Below, piece after piece: positions 15,114 through 24,129 of a stretch of DNA of 44,372 nt. The position numbers and the translations under genes were made by a program. Source of the DNA: Thermoplasmata archaeon (lineage in GTDB: Archaea; Thermoplasmatota; DTKX01; JAHFTX01); the NCBI GenBank assembly GCA_023265395.1, contig JAHFTX010000024.1, positions 1 through 44,372 on the forward strand, in the 5' to 3' direction. The stretch's first letter is position 1. Every line of letters begins with the position of its first letter. The notes beneath the pieces were generated by a model. It was not told where the DNA came from. It did no database searches and was given only the letters and a program-made list of their open reading frames with translations.

Positions 15114-18100
15114 TTGTGGAACGGCAGGCTACCACGGTCCCTTGGGGTGGTCTTGCTGAGCGACCCACGGGAGAAGGTCAACCCCAAGAGCTGCCACATC
15201 GTCTACGACCCGACGGTGCTCGAGGACAAGGCGGTGCTACGCGTCGTCGAGCACTTCTTCTCCGAGCATGGCTTCGACGTCACCCTCCCCACCAAGGTCG
15301 AGCAGCTGCAGGCCGCGACCTTCGGCGTCGTGGTGCTCGACGGCTTCACCCTCGAGGTGCTGCTGCGCTACGCCATGCTGCTGGGACGCAGCGTGCCGGT
15401 GGTGCTGCTCAAGGAGCGGGCCGCGACCTTCTCGCTGCAGCAGCGCATGAACGTCACCACCGACCCTGAGTCGCACCTGCGGGCGCTGGCCCCCTCGTTG
15501 CCGCTCTCCTACCTGACCTACGACCGCCTGGCGTTGACGATGGATGAGGGCAAGTCGCTGGTGCTGCAGCTCGAGCGGGCGCTGGGCGACACCCATCGGC
15601 AGCTGCAGCGGGCCGTCGAGGAGTGGGTCGAGCCCCTCTCGTTGCCGCCCAGCGCCGACCGTGACGCGGTGGTGCGCGCGCTCCAGCGTCTGGCGGGGCT
15701 GGCCCTCGACCACATGGTGCCCTTGCGGGAGATCCCCTATGGCCAGCGGCGGGTCGTCGACATGGGCGAGGCCGACCGCGCGGCGATCAAGGAGTCTTCC
15801 ACCGCACTGGTGGCGACGGTCAAGCAGCACCAGCTCGAGCTCCCCACCACGGCGTGGTTGTTGCTGGGCAACCTCTCGCTCAGCCTCGACGAATCGGAGA
15901 AGGCGCTGCGCTTCTTCGACCAGGCGATCAAGGGCGACCCCGACTACCAGCGGGCCTGGTTCAACAAGGGTGTGGCCCTGCACTACCTCGATCGAGCCAA
16001 CGAGGCGCTCCACTGCTACGACCGCGCCCTGCAACTCGACCCCGACGACGCCAACGCCTGGTTCGGCAAGGGGCGCATCCAGCAGCAGGGGGGCCGGCCC
16101 GAGGAGGCGGCGCTCTACTTCGACAAGGCCCTGTTCCTCGATCCGCAGCACGCCTACGCCGCCAACCACAAGGGGGAGGTGCTCGCCGACCTCGACGCTG
16201 CCGAGCGGCAGTTCCGCACGGCGATCGCGTTGCGACGCAAGTACGTCGACCCCTGGGTCAACCTCGGGGACCTCCAGGTGCGGCGTTCCGACTACGCGGT
16301 GAGCCTCGAGACCTACGAGGAGGCCATCGCCGTCGACCCCAACTCCGAGCGCGCCTGGCTGGGCAAGGCCCACGCCAACGAGCTGCTCGGACGGATCCCC
16401 GAGGCGCGGGACTGCTACAACGTCGCGCTGCGGATCAACGGCGACAACCCCGATACGTTGGTGGCCAAGGGCAAGCTGCTCTATCGTCGCGGCAACCTCG
16501 ACGACGCGCAGGTGTGCTTCGACAAGGCGCTGGCGCTGGCACCCAAGCACGTCGAGGCGCTCTACCGCAAGGGGCGTGTGCTCTACGACCGCCGGGACTG
16601 GCTCGCGGTGATGTCGCTCTGCCAGCAGGCGACGGTGCTGGCGCCCACCCATGACCGTTCCTGGGTACTGGTGGGCAAGACCCTCTTCGTAGGCTTTGGC
16701 AAGAGCGGCGAGGCGCTCAAGTCACTGACCAAAGCCGCCGAGCTCAACCCGCGCAACGTCGAGGCGTGGGTCTCCTTGGGCGCCGTCACCGTCTTCAACC
16801 GCGAGCATGCCACGGCGCTCGGACACATCGACAAGGCGCTGGCGCTGGTGCCCGAGGAGACCGAGGCGCTGACGCTGCAGGCGATGGCCCTCAACGGCCT
16901 CTCGCGCTTCGACGAGGCGCTCGTCGCGGCCGACCACACCCTACGCCTCGACGAGGCGCAGTCGCGCGCGCACGACGCCCGCGGGGTGGCCCTAGCCGGC
17001 AAGGAGCAGGTCGACGCCGCCCTGGCGGCCTTCGGTCGCGCCACGGCCCTCGACAGCGGGAACCTCGATGCCTGGGAGCACAAGGGGATGGTGCTGCACG
17101 AGATCGGGGGCTTCGAGGAGGCGCTGCTGTGCTTTGGCAAGGTCACCGAGGGTGACCCGGGGCGGGCCCAGGCGTGGTTCCGCAGCGGCAAGATCCATCA
17201 GCTGCAGGAGAACTGGAACCGTGCCCTTGCCGCGATGGACAAGGTCGTCGGTCTCGATCCGCGCAACGCCGAGGCGTGGCTGGTCAAGGGCCGTGCCCAC
17301 CACCAGCTCCATGCCGTCCAGGAGGCGCTCAAGGCCTACAACACCTGCCTCACCCTCGACCAGAGCAAGGTCGACGCGTGGTACTTCGTGGGTGTGCTGC
17401 TAGTCACCGAGAAGCCCGCCAAGGCGGTCAAGGCGCTCAACAAGGTCATCGAGCTCGACCCCAAGCACATCGGTGCCTACTACCACGAGGGGCTGGCGCT
17501 CAACGCCATGGGTCACCAGGACAAGGCGATCGCCCTCTTCGACGCCTGCCTCGAGCTCGACCCCGAGCTGCCCGAGGCGTGGTGGGAGAAGGGGCGCCTG
17601 CATGTGCTGTGGGACCAGTACGAGCCGGGCGTCGCCGCGCTCTCGACCGTGCTGCGGCTGCAGCCCGACCACGCCGATTCGCGGCTGGCGCTCGGCAGCC
17701 TCCATCACAAGCACGAGGCCTGGCGCTTGGCGATGGAGGTGCTCGACCCGCTGGGCGGCAAGGAGATCCCCCAGGCGGCGGTCGCCAAGCCGCTCTGGCG
17801 CGTCGCGCGCGCATGGGTCCTGCAGCAGGAGGCGTCGGCGGCAGCCGCTGCCAAGGAGTCCACCAAGGCACGCCGGGCGATCAAGGAGGCGCTGGAGCTC
17901 AACCAGGGCGAAGCACGGCTGTGGGTGGCGGCCGCCGACCTGTTCGTGCTCGAGTCCTCGTGGGCCGAGGCGGAGCGCTTCTACTCCCAGAGCCTGGGGT
18001 TGCCCCCACCACCCAGGGGGTATGACCGACCTGAGGTCGAGCGCAAGCTGGGCGTCGCCCGCTTCCAGGGCCTGCTGGCCAAGGGCCGCGAGGCGATGCG

Positions 18101-18584
18101 TACCGAGCGCTACAAGGAGGCTGCCGAGGCGCTGATCGCAGCACAGAGGCTGCAGCCCGAGGAGCCGATGACCTTCGTGCTGCTGGGCGACCTGCTGCAG
18201 CGCTCCGACAAGCTCGCGAAGGCCATCGACATGTACGAGACGGCGCTGCGCAAGGACGGCACCCTCGCAGGGGTGCCCGCCAAACTCGAGGGGGTCCGGT
18301 TCAAGCGCATGCTCCAAGAGGGCGACGAGCGGGTCGCCTCCGGGGACTTCGACGGCGCGTTGCGGCTCTTTACGGCGGCCACCAAGGCGCGCCCGTCCGA
18401 GGGGCTCAGCTACGTCCACATCGGCGACATGCTGTTGGCGCAGAAGCGCCCCGTCGACGCTGCCCGCGCCTTTGGCAAGGCCCATAGCCTCTCGCCGATG
18501 CTCCAAGAGGCCGTCGAGAAGGAGAAGAAGGCGATGGCCGCCGCCGGGCTGCGCAGCGACGCCATCGATGCACCCCGTCCCTGA
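15114..18584 (+). CDS. Giant tetratricopeptide-repeat protein with N-terminal alpha/beta domain
   Basis: A protein of up to 1156 residues. Residues about 25-115 alternate strands and helices (CHIVYDPTVL, FGVVVLDGFTLEVLL, VPVVLLKE) and resemble a small Rossmannoid domain of TIR or deoxyribosyltransferase kind; the resemblance is weak. A helical linker follows to about residue 235. From there to the end there are some twenty or more TPR units with the W-x-x-x-G...Y/A...A...P pattern, for example 'AWFNKGVALHYLDRANEALH'. There is no signal peptide or membrane helix, so it is a cytosolic scaffold. The start is uncertain: TTG 15114, GTG 15147 or TTG 15153 are in frame. Cargo and role cannot be read from the sequence. 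Confidence 0.8.
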   Translation: MWNGRLPRSLGVVLLSDPREKVNPKSCHIVYDPTVLEDKAVLRVVEHFFSEHGFDVTLPTKVEQLQAATFGVVVLDGFTLEVLLRYAMLLGRSVPVVLLKERAATFSLQQRMNVTTDPESHLRALAPSLPLSYLTYDRLALTMDEGKSLVLQLERALGDTHRQLQRAVEEWVEPLSLPPSADRDAVVRALQRLAGLALDHMVPLREIPYGQRRVVDMGEADRAAIKESSTALVATVKQHQLELPTTAWLLLGNLSLSLDESEKALRFFDQAIKGDPDYQRAWFNKGVALHYLDRANEALHCYDRALQLDPDDANAWFGKGRIQQQGGRPEEAALYFDKALFLDPQHAYAANHKGEVLADLDAAERQFRTAIALRRKYVDPWVNLGDLQVRRSDYAVSLETYEEAIAVDPNSERAWLGKAHANELLGRIPEARDCYNVALRINGDNPDTLVAKGKLLYRRGNLDDAQVCFDKALALAPKHVEALYRKGRVLYDRRDWLAVMSLCQQATVLAPTHDRSWVLVGKTLFVGFGKSGEALKSLTKAAELNPRNVEAWVSLGAVTVFNREHATALGHIDKALALVPEETEALTLQAMALNGLSRFDEALVAADHTLRLDEAQSRAHDARGVALAGKEQVDAALAAFGRATALDSGNLDAWEHKGMVLHEIGGFEEALLCFGKVTEGDPGRAQAWFRSGKIHQLQENWNRALAAMDKVVGLDPRNAEAWLVKGRAHHQLHAVQEALKAYNTCLTLDQSKVDAWYFVGVLLVTEKPAKAVKALNKVIELDPKHIGAYYHEGLALNAMGHQDKAIALFDACLELDPELPEAWWEKGRLHVLWDQYEPGVAALSTVLRLQPDHADSRLALGSLHHKHEAWRLAMEVLDPLGGKEIPQAAVAKPLWRVARAWVLQQEASAAAAAKESTKARRAIKEALELNQGEARLWVAAADLFVLESSWAEAERFYSQSLGLPPPPRGYDRPEVERKLGVARFQGLLAKGREAMRTERYKEAAEALIAAQRLQPEEPMTFVLLGDLLQRSDKLAKAIDMYETALRKDGTLAGVPAKLEGVRFKRMLQEGDERVASGDFDGALRLFTAATKARPSEGLSYVHIGDMLLAQKRPVDAARAFGKAHSLSPMLQEAVEKEKKAMAAAGLRSDAIDAPRP

Positions 18585-18815
18585 AGCAGCACACGTCCCG
18601 ATCGCTGCCTGCGGATCGACACCCTGCTTGCGGCGCGGCTGCGACTACGCGCGACAGCCAGCCCGAGGGATTCCCTGATGCCGTTGCCGAAGGTTCGGGA
18701 CTGCAGGCAGCCCACCCTGCGGGCGCAGAGCGCGCCAACTTCCGGCAGGCACGCGGTCGCATCGAGGCGTTGGACCGGATCTGTTGGTGGAGTTGGGCGT
18801 TGAAGGTCCGACACC
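18585..18815. other. Convergent intergenic region
   Basis: A 231-nt gap between the convergent TPR and rps3ae genes. I see no convincing ORF, tRNA or strong terminator in it. Confidence 0.5.
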
Positions 18816-19673
18816 CTAGGTGTCGGGCTCGTCGCCAAGGTCGGAGCCCTCGTCGTCGGCGGCCGGCTCGTCGCTGGGTTCAGGCTCGGGCGCCTCAGAA
18901 CCCTCCGCGCGGGTGACGACGCCCTCGGTGCTGACCACCGCCCCGGCGACCAGTGCCGACCGGTCGACGGGCTCGGATGACTCCGTCGGCGGCTCTGGCT
19001 CGGTCCCAGGCGGGACCTCGGGCTCGGGGTAGCTGTGCTCGGCCGGTGGAGGCACCGGCAGGTACTCGCTGCCATCGACGCGGGCGATGACCTGCGTCTT
19101 GCGGATCTCGATGCGCTTGACGGGGTAGATGTCCTTGCAGTGGTGGAAGAGGTGCTTCTGCAGCTCGCCGGTGAGCACCGCCTTGGTCAGCCCTGCCAGG
19201 GTGTTCTCCTTGGCGAAGCTGAAGGCGGCGTCGGCCATGCGCCCGCGGATGCCGGTCTGCTGGGAGGCTTTGATCCGCTTCTCGGTGATCGCCAGGGGCT
19301 TGAGGCGGACCTGGTAGCCGTCCTTGGTGATGAGGTTGTAGATCCCATCCATCTTGGAGTGCTTGCGGCGCGTCAGCCGACGGATGTAGTCGGCGGTCAG
19401 CTCGTGGCCGCGGTAGATGGTCAGGCAGTCGTTGGCGCGCACGGCGCCGATCTGGAAGTGCAGCCCGATGTGGGACATCTTGTAGTCCCCGGTGATGTCC
19501 TGGTAGGAGACCGAGGCGATGCGGCCGACCAGCTTGGCCGGGTCGTCAGCGAAGGTCTCGCCCACCGGCACGTTGCCGAAGAGGTCGGGAGCCAGGACGG
19601 TGTACCACTCCTTGGTCTTCCACTTGTCGCGCACCTTGCGCGCCGCCGCCCGTGTCTGCCGCTGTTTTGACAT
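18816..19673 (-). CDS. rps3ae: Ribosomal protein S3Ae with acidic C-terminal extension
   Basis: A 285-residue homologue of the archaeal/eukaryotic small-subunit protein S3Ae (eS1). The core matches throughout: KWKTKEWYTVLAPDLFG, VGRIASVSYQDITGDY, YIRRLTRRKHSKMDGIYN and HHCKDIYPVKRIEIRK. Archaeal S3Ae usually ends near residue 200-220. Here an extra tail of about 80 residues rich in Glu, Pro and Asp follows from about residue 205 to the end. There is no frameshift at the junction. A TTTTTAT box at 19736-19743 lies about 65 nt upstream of the ATG, leaving a leader of about 40 nt. Confidence 0.93.
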   Translation of the reverse strand: MSKQRQTRAAARKVRDKWKTKEWYTVLAPDLFGNVPVGETFADDPAKLVGRIASVSYQDITGDYKMSHIGLHFQIGAVRANDCLTIYRGHELTADYIRRLTRRKHSKMDGIYNLITKDGYQVRLKPLAITEKRIKASQQTGIRGRMADAAFSFAKENTLAGLTKAVLTGELQKHLFHHCKDIYPVKRIEIRKTQVIARVDGSEYLPVPPPAEHSYPEPEVPPGTEPEPPTESSEPVDRSALVAGAVVSTEGVVTRAEGSEAPEPEPSDEPAADDEGSDLGDEPDT

Positions 19674-19735
19674 CAGGGGTCTCCGTCAGGGCGTCCATCG
19701 TCGAAGGGCGCGGAGCCTCCCAACCCTGGGGGGGT

Positions 19736-19743
19736 GATAAAAA
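19736..19743 (-). promoter_or_regulatory. TATA box of rps3ae
   Basis: TTTTTATC on the minus strand, 63-70 nt before the ATG. It is one of the clearest AT-rich elements in this region. Confidence 0.6.
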
Positions 19744-19749
19744 GCTTCG

Positions 19750-20073
19750 GGCCGACGCGAAGGCGCTGGGAGAGGGCGCGCCCCTTGGTCGTCGTCAACG
19801 ATCCGCGCCGATGCCACCCGCATCAGCCGCCGTGGGCAATCGAAGGTCGCAGCCCGTCCGCTGCTGGTGGCCACATCCGATGAGCGGCGAGGAGTCCCAC
19901 CCCTGGGGCTGGGGTCGAGCACCCACGTCGTGCAGACGGTGGGCCGAGGTCTGCTGGCGGTGCCCTTTTCTCTTTCGCGCTGGCGTTCGTCGCGGTCGAG
20001 GGGGATCTCGTGCGCTGGCGCCGCCCCTTCGCGTCTCGAGCACTCTCTCCGGGGCACCTTCGAACACCCTGCG
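19750..20073. other. Unassigned 320-nt intergenic region
   Basis: The stretch lies between the rps3ae promoter and the promoter of the 1021-residue surface protein. The ORFs in it have no protein-like composition. I looked for tRNA, SRP RNA and RNase P RNA signatures and found none that hold. Its length, upstream of both promoters, leaves room for a non-coding RNA, but nothing proves one. Confidence 0.4.
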
Positions 20074-20105
20074 TCCCAGCGGGGAACGTTTTTATAGCGC
20101 TGGGA
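20074..20105 (+). promoter_or_regulatory. TATA box framed by a perfect inverted repeat
   Basis: TTTTTATA at 20089-20096 is flanked by TCCCAGCG (20074-20081) and CGCTGGGA (20098-20105), an exact 8-bp inverted repeat with a 16-nt centre. The predicted start of transcription is near 20120 and the ATG is at 20164. A dimeric regulator bound here would block TBP, so an operator is a reasonable guess. Confidence 0.55.
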
Positions 20106-20163
20106 TGTCAAATCGCCCCTCGTTCCCGCTTCAGGCGGGTGACGGACTCCTGAGGTCGGTACG

Positions 20164-23100
20164 ATGCGCAAGCTCTCTGCAGTAGTTATGGCGGCTCTGA
20201 TGGTCGTTGGGGCTCTCCCGCTGCTGGCGGGGGCTTCGTCCGACGGCGGCCCCTCCAGCCGCGTCAACGGCGACAACGAACCCAACGACACCTGGGCCCA
20301 GGCCGAGCAGCTGACCGGCTCACCAACCATCAACAACGGCGCCGTTGGCAAGGCCCCCGATGCCTCGGACTGGGACTTCTACTACCTCGATCTGACCTAC
20401 ACCGCCGCCGGCGAGACGGGCGACAACATCCAGGTGAGCATCACCGCGCAGAACCACGGCAACGGCCAGAGCACCCTCTCGGCCTACGCCTTCGCCCCCG
20501 ACCAGACGATCATCGCCGCCGACCTGTTCAACCTCGGCCGCACCAACCAGGCCTTCGAATGGACCGCCGTCGTCACCGGGCGCTACTGGATCGCCATCGT
20601 CCAGGGCCATGACCTGGGCACCACCTACACCCTGCAGGTCACCCGCACCAACGGTGCGGCGCTGACCACCAACGGCAACAACGACGCCGGCAACGCCACC
20701 CCCATCGCCCGGGGAGTGGGCGACTTCGGCACCTATTCGGGCAGTGGCGACCTCAGCGCGCTCGCCGGCGGCGACCCGCTGGACTACTTCTCCATCGACG
20801 CCGTGGCCGACACCTCCACCTGGGACATGGTCATCGTCAAGATCAACGTCCCCGGCGGCGGCCTCAACGTCAAAGTCGACCTCTTCGACAACAACATGAT
20901 CTACCCACCCATCGACGACACCTCGTGCGGCGGTGCCTGCGCGCAGCGCCCGCGGTTGCACGAGGAGCCGATCACCTGGTCGATCATGACCGACGCCTTC
21001 CACGCCACCTACTTCGCCTGGCCCCGCATCAACCACCCTGCAGGGGACCACTTCCTGCGCTTCTGGGCGCGCGCCAACGCCGGCCCCTATACCTTCGAGG
21101 TCACCTGGCGCACCATCGACAACGACACCAACGACAACGAGATCGACGCGACGCCGCTCAACATCGTCGACCACCACGCCGTCGGCAGCGGCAACGTCGC
21201 CTGGCAGCTCGATGAGCGCGACTACTTCATCTTCGACGCCTACACGGGCACCGAGGTCAACGTCACGGTCACCAACCTCGACTTTGACGCGACCTACAAC
21301 ATCCCGCGTATGACTGCCGGGGTGAGCGACCCCTTCAACAGCTTCATCCAGACCGCCTTCGAGAACCCCGAGCCCGACGGCTACTACTATGGCCATGCCT
21401 CCACGGGCACTGCCGAGAGCCCGACGCCCCACAGCGTCGTCGTCGAATATGGCGGTTCCACCGGCGCAGGCACGGCCTATGACCTCGACATCTTCGTCAA
21501 CACCCCGGTGATCGTCACCGCTGGCGACGGCGCCATCCAGCTCTCCGAAGGCACCGCCAACAGCGACATCATGCTGCGGGACTGGTTCGACGACGCTGAC
21601 GACGGTTTCGACAGCCTGCTCTTCGACACGGAGCTGACCGGAGACCTCGCGGGCCTCGTGACGGTCAACGTCGGCTCCAGCGGCGACCACGTGGTCACCT
21701 TCACCGCCCCCATCGACGTCACCGGCACGGGGCTGTTCCGTGTCAACGTCACCGACCCCTGGGGTGCCACCGGCTTCAAGGAGTTCGCGATCACGGTCTA
21801 CGGGATCAACGACCCTCCGATGCTCAACACCTCCTTCGTGGGCCTGACCCCCGATCACCATCTGCCGACGCTCTACCTGAGCAACCCTGAGGAGGAGGAG
21901 TTCGTGCTCGACCTCACGGGCTTGTTCATCGACCCCAACGGCGACAAGCTCAACTTCGATGCCAACGCCAGCTCCCTGCTGGGGACCAGCAAGGACCAGG
22001 TCATGACCGGCGGGCGCGTCGTCACGCGCTGGGTCGACCTCAACGGCCACATGCGGGTGACCTTCGACCTCGAGCCCAACCTCGTCGACGACACCGGTTG
22101 GATATCCGTCAAGTCGCTCAACGGCTGGAACGGAACCGAGACCATCACCTTCAGCGCCTGGGACAACGGGGTGCCCAACTACCCCACCCCCAGCGACGAC
22201 GAGGTCACCATGGACATCGTCATCCCCTCGGGCGAGAAGTTCACCCCGGTGTTCGACACCACCAACCCCACCACGGTCAGCTTCGACGAGGACGACCTCA
22301 ACGGCACCAGTTTCGGGCTGACGGTCATCGACCAGGACGGCCAGCTGAGCGACCTCGTCTGGACTCTCTCGGGCTACAACACCTCTGCGCTCGAGGTCAC
22401 CAAGGTCACCGCGACCTCCCCGGCCAACATCACCGTCACGCCCAAGGTCGAGAACTGGCACGGCACCGAGAACGTCCGATTCCTCGTGCGCGACGTCGAC
22501 GCCCAGTCTGCGCTCTGGACGGTCGCCGTCGTGGTCAACTCGATCCCCGACAAGCCCCTGCTCGACGTCACCGACCCCCAGCTGCCCCAGGCAGCGGTCG
22601 CCGAGGGGCAGACCAAGACCTTCTCGATCCGAGTCGTCGACGTCGACACCCCGCCCTCGCAGCTCCACTATGTCTGGAGCCTCGATGGGGAGGTCCTGAC
22701 CTCCGAGGTGCTCGACCAATACGAGATGAGCCCCGGATACGACACCTTGACGGCCGCGCAGAAGACCAAGACCCGCGAGCTCTCCGTGGTCGTCTCGGAC
22801 CCCGACAGCAACGCCCCGGTGACCTTCGGCTGGACCATCGGCATCAGCAACACCAACCGCGCCCCGACGGTGCCCAAGATCACCGCGCCGGCTCCCAACA
22901 CCCACTACATCGTGGGCACGCCGGTCAGCTTCACGGCGGGCAACAGCACCGACCCCGACGGCGATGCGGTCAACTACAAGTGGACCGACAACGGCGCCGC
23001 GCTGGGGGTCGGTGAGAGCGTCACCGCCCCGGCACTGCTGGTGGGCAGCCACGACATCGTGGTCATCGCCTCCGACGGCGAGGCTTCGAGCAAGACCAAC

Positions 23101-23229
23101 ATCACGGTGCTCATCACCGAGAAACCCAAGAAGCACAGCAATCCCACCCCTGGCTTCGAAGGGGTCGGTCTGCTGGCCGTGCTCGCCCTGGTCGCGGTCG
23201 TGCAGCAGCGCATCCGCCGCCGCACCTGA
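20164..23229 (+). CDS. Large secreted PPC/cadherin-like surface protein with PGF-CTERM
   Basis: A 1021-residue exported protein. The signal peptide is MRKLSAVVMAALMVVGALPL. Residues about 35-165 form a PPC (pre-peptidase C-terminal) domain starting NEPNDTWAQAEQL. Similar modules start near NNDAGNATPIARG (about 175) and NDNEIDATPLNIV (about 325). The second half is a series of beta-sandwich modules of cadherin/Ig type with NDPP, DPNGD and DPDGDAVNYKW signatures. The tail is NPTPGFEGVG, a hydrophobic helix and RIRRRT, the PGF-CTERM signal. No catalytic domain is seen. A role as S-layer component or adhesin is inferred. The promoter region carries a framed TATA box. Confidence 0.85.
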   Translation: MRKLSAVVMAALMVVGALPLLAGASSDGGPSSRVNGDNEPNDTWAQAEQLTGSPTINNGAVGKAPDASDWDFYYLDLTYTAAGETGDNIQVSITAQNHGNGQSTLSAYAFAPDQTIIAADLFNLGRTNQAFEWTAVVTGRYWIAIVQGHDLGTTYTLQVTRTNGAALTTNGNNDAGNATPIARGVGDFGTYSGSGDLSALAGGDPLDYFSIDAVADTSTWDMVIVKINVPGGGLNVKVDLFDNNMIYPPIDDTSCGGACAQRPRLHEEPITWSIMTDAFHATYFAWPRINHPAGDHFLRFWARANAGPYTFEVTWRTIDNDTNDNEIDATPLNIVDHHAVGSGNVAWQLDERDYFIFDAYTGTEVNVTVTNLDFDATYNIPRMTAGVSDPFNSFIQTAFENPEPDGYYYGHASTGTAESPTPHSVVVEYGGSTGAGTAYDLDIFVNTPVIVTAGDGAIQLSEGTANSDIMLRDWFDDADDGFDSLLFDTELTGDLAGLVTVNVGSSGDHVVTFTAPIDVTGTGLFRVNVTDPWGATGFKEFAITVYGINDPPMLNTSFVGLTPDHHLPTLYLSNPEEEEFVLDLTGLFIDPNGDKLNFDANASSLLGTSKDQVMTGGRVVTRWVDLNGHMRVTFDLEPNLVDDTGWISVKSLNGWNGTETITFSAWDNGVPNYPTPSDDEVTMDIVIPSGEKFTPVFDTTNPTTVSFDEDDLNGTSFGLTVIDQDGQLSDLVWTLSGYNTSALEVTKVTATSPANITVTPKVENWHGTENVRFLVRDVDAQSALWTVAVVVNSIPDKPLLDVTDPQLPQAAVAEGQTKTFSIRVVDVDTPPSQLHYVWSLDGEVLTSEVLDQYEMSPGYDTLTAAQKTKTRELSVVVSDPDSNAPVTFGWTIGISNTNRAPTVPKITAPAPNTHYIVGTPVSFTAGNSTDPDGDAVNYKWTDNGAALGVGESVTAPALLVGSHDIVVIASDGEASSKTNITVLITEKPKKHSNPTPGFEGVGLLAVLALVAVVQQRIRRRT

Positions 23230-23613
23230 GCCTGTTCGCGCGATGGGCGCGTGGCCGCCCCCACCGGCAGCTGCGGCGCCGATGAGCCCTCGTCGGACAG
23301 AGGGCGGCAGGGGGGCGAAATGCCCCATGGCAGCTCGCGGCCCCTTGGTTGAGCGGTGCCCCCCGCAGCAGGGGCGCAGCCTCGGGGGATGCAGCCCTGC
23401 TGCCTGCCGATCGGACCTGACGACTCCGGGAGGTTCTCTACCATCTTGGGTTAGCTCCACATACTCGACCCGCAGAACTTGGGGATAGGATCACCTAATA
23501 CTGCTGGCCCCCCGGGGCCCCACGTGGACCGAGGATCCCTCTCAGGGCCTCGCCCTTGGCAAGGCCAGATCGACTCACAACAGCCGACACCACTCAAGAA
23601 GATCCGCAACCCC
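23230..23613. other. Intergenic region after the PGF-CTERM gene
   Basis: A 384-nt stretch without a convincing gene. A short hairpin (GGGGC/GCCCC at 23312-23326, loop GAAAT) lies about 80 nt after the stop. From about 23430 the sequence becomes visibly richer in A and T, which continues through the toxin-antitoxin genes. Confidence 0.45.
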
Positions 23614-23886
23614 CTACGCCTTGTACACTCGGTCGTGGTGCTCGAAATCCAGAAGGATGACCGTCCGCCGGGGCTCATCGATCTCGTAGACGAGGACGAA
23701 CGGCCCGACGTGCACCCGCCGCTTGTTCTGCATCGGCGCGTGAAGCGGCTTGAAACGGTGCGGGTCCGCGAGGATCTCCTCAACCTTCTTGTGGACAGAC
23801 TTCAGGCGATTGCGATCCTTCTTGGCGAGGCGTTTGAAGGTCTTGTCCACGCTCTCCTTGACCTCGAGAGCGTAGCCGCCAGCCAG
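23614..23886 (-). CDS. RelE/ParE-family toxin, probable CTG start
   Basis: A small basic protein of the RelE/ParE type: KTFKRLAKKDRNRLKSVHKK helices, then MQNKRRVHVGPFVLVYEID and TVILLDFEHHDRVYKA, the usual strand order of these mRNA interferases. The first GTG (23850) would remove the N-terminal strand YALEVKESV, which reads as part of the fold. The frame upstream contains no ATG, GTG or TTG before the antitoxin's stop at 23893-23895. A CTG at 23886 stands 4 nt behind GGAGTGATC, an excellent ribosome site that overlaps the antitoxin stop. I therefore place the start at CTG, giving 90 residues. The target is presumably ribosome-bound mRNA, by family. Confidence 0.75.
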   Translation of the reverse strand: MAGGYALEVKESVDKTFKRLAKKDRNRLKSVHKKVEEILADPHRFKPLHAPMQNKRRVHVGPFVLVYEIDEPRRTVILLDFEHHDRVYKA

Positions 23887-23892
23887 AGCAGA

Positions 23893-24126
23893 TCACTCCA
23901 GGCTGTAGTGCTTCCGGAAGTCCCCGACGGGGATGGCCCGTTCCTTCTCCCGGCGACGGAGACGCTTGACGAAGTCGGGGCGCAGTGCCGGCTCGAGCAG
24001 TTCCTGTGCATACTGCTCGACCATGAGCTCGATGGCCTCGGATTTCGTGCGAAGGCCGTTCTTGGCCTTCACGACGTTCAGGATCTGGTTCGTCCTGTCG
24101 GAGAGCTTCACGAGCGCTTGGACCAT
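23893..24126 (-). CDS. DUF2683-type antitoxin
   Basis: A 77-residue protein starting MVQALVKLSDRTNQILNVVK, the typical start of the DUF2683 family, followed by KSEAIELMVEQYAQELLEP and a charged C-terminal tail that would wrap the toxin. The N-terminal half should be a ribbon-helix-helix DNA-binding domain (inference). The gene ends 6 nt before the proposed toxin start. The TATA box centre is about 28 nt from the ATG, so the mRNA is probably leaderless. Palindromes between TATA and ATG suggest autoregulation. Confidence 0.8.
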   Translation of the reverse strand: MVQALVKLSDRTNQILNVVKAKNGLRTKSEAIELMVEQYAQELLEPALRPDFVKRLRRREKERAIPVGDFRKHYSLE

Positions 24127-24129
24127 GGG

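Noticed and set aside
19750-20073. SRP RNA or RNase P RNA in the rps3ae upstream region
   Set aside because: A GAGGAGTCCCA stretch recalls one RNase P motif, but the other conserved blocks are missing. The SRP GGAAGG/GCAGC core is absent on both strands.
20320-23460. A 1046-codon minus-strand ORF antisense to the PGF-CTERM gene
   Set aside because: It is rich in Val, Gly, Asp and Arg without fold patterns, which is the usual mirror of GC-rich codon bias. The plus-strand frame has signal peptide, domains and sorting tail.
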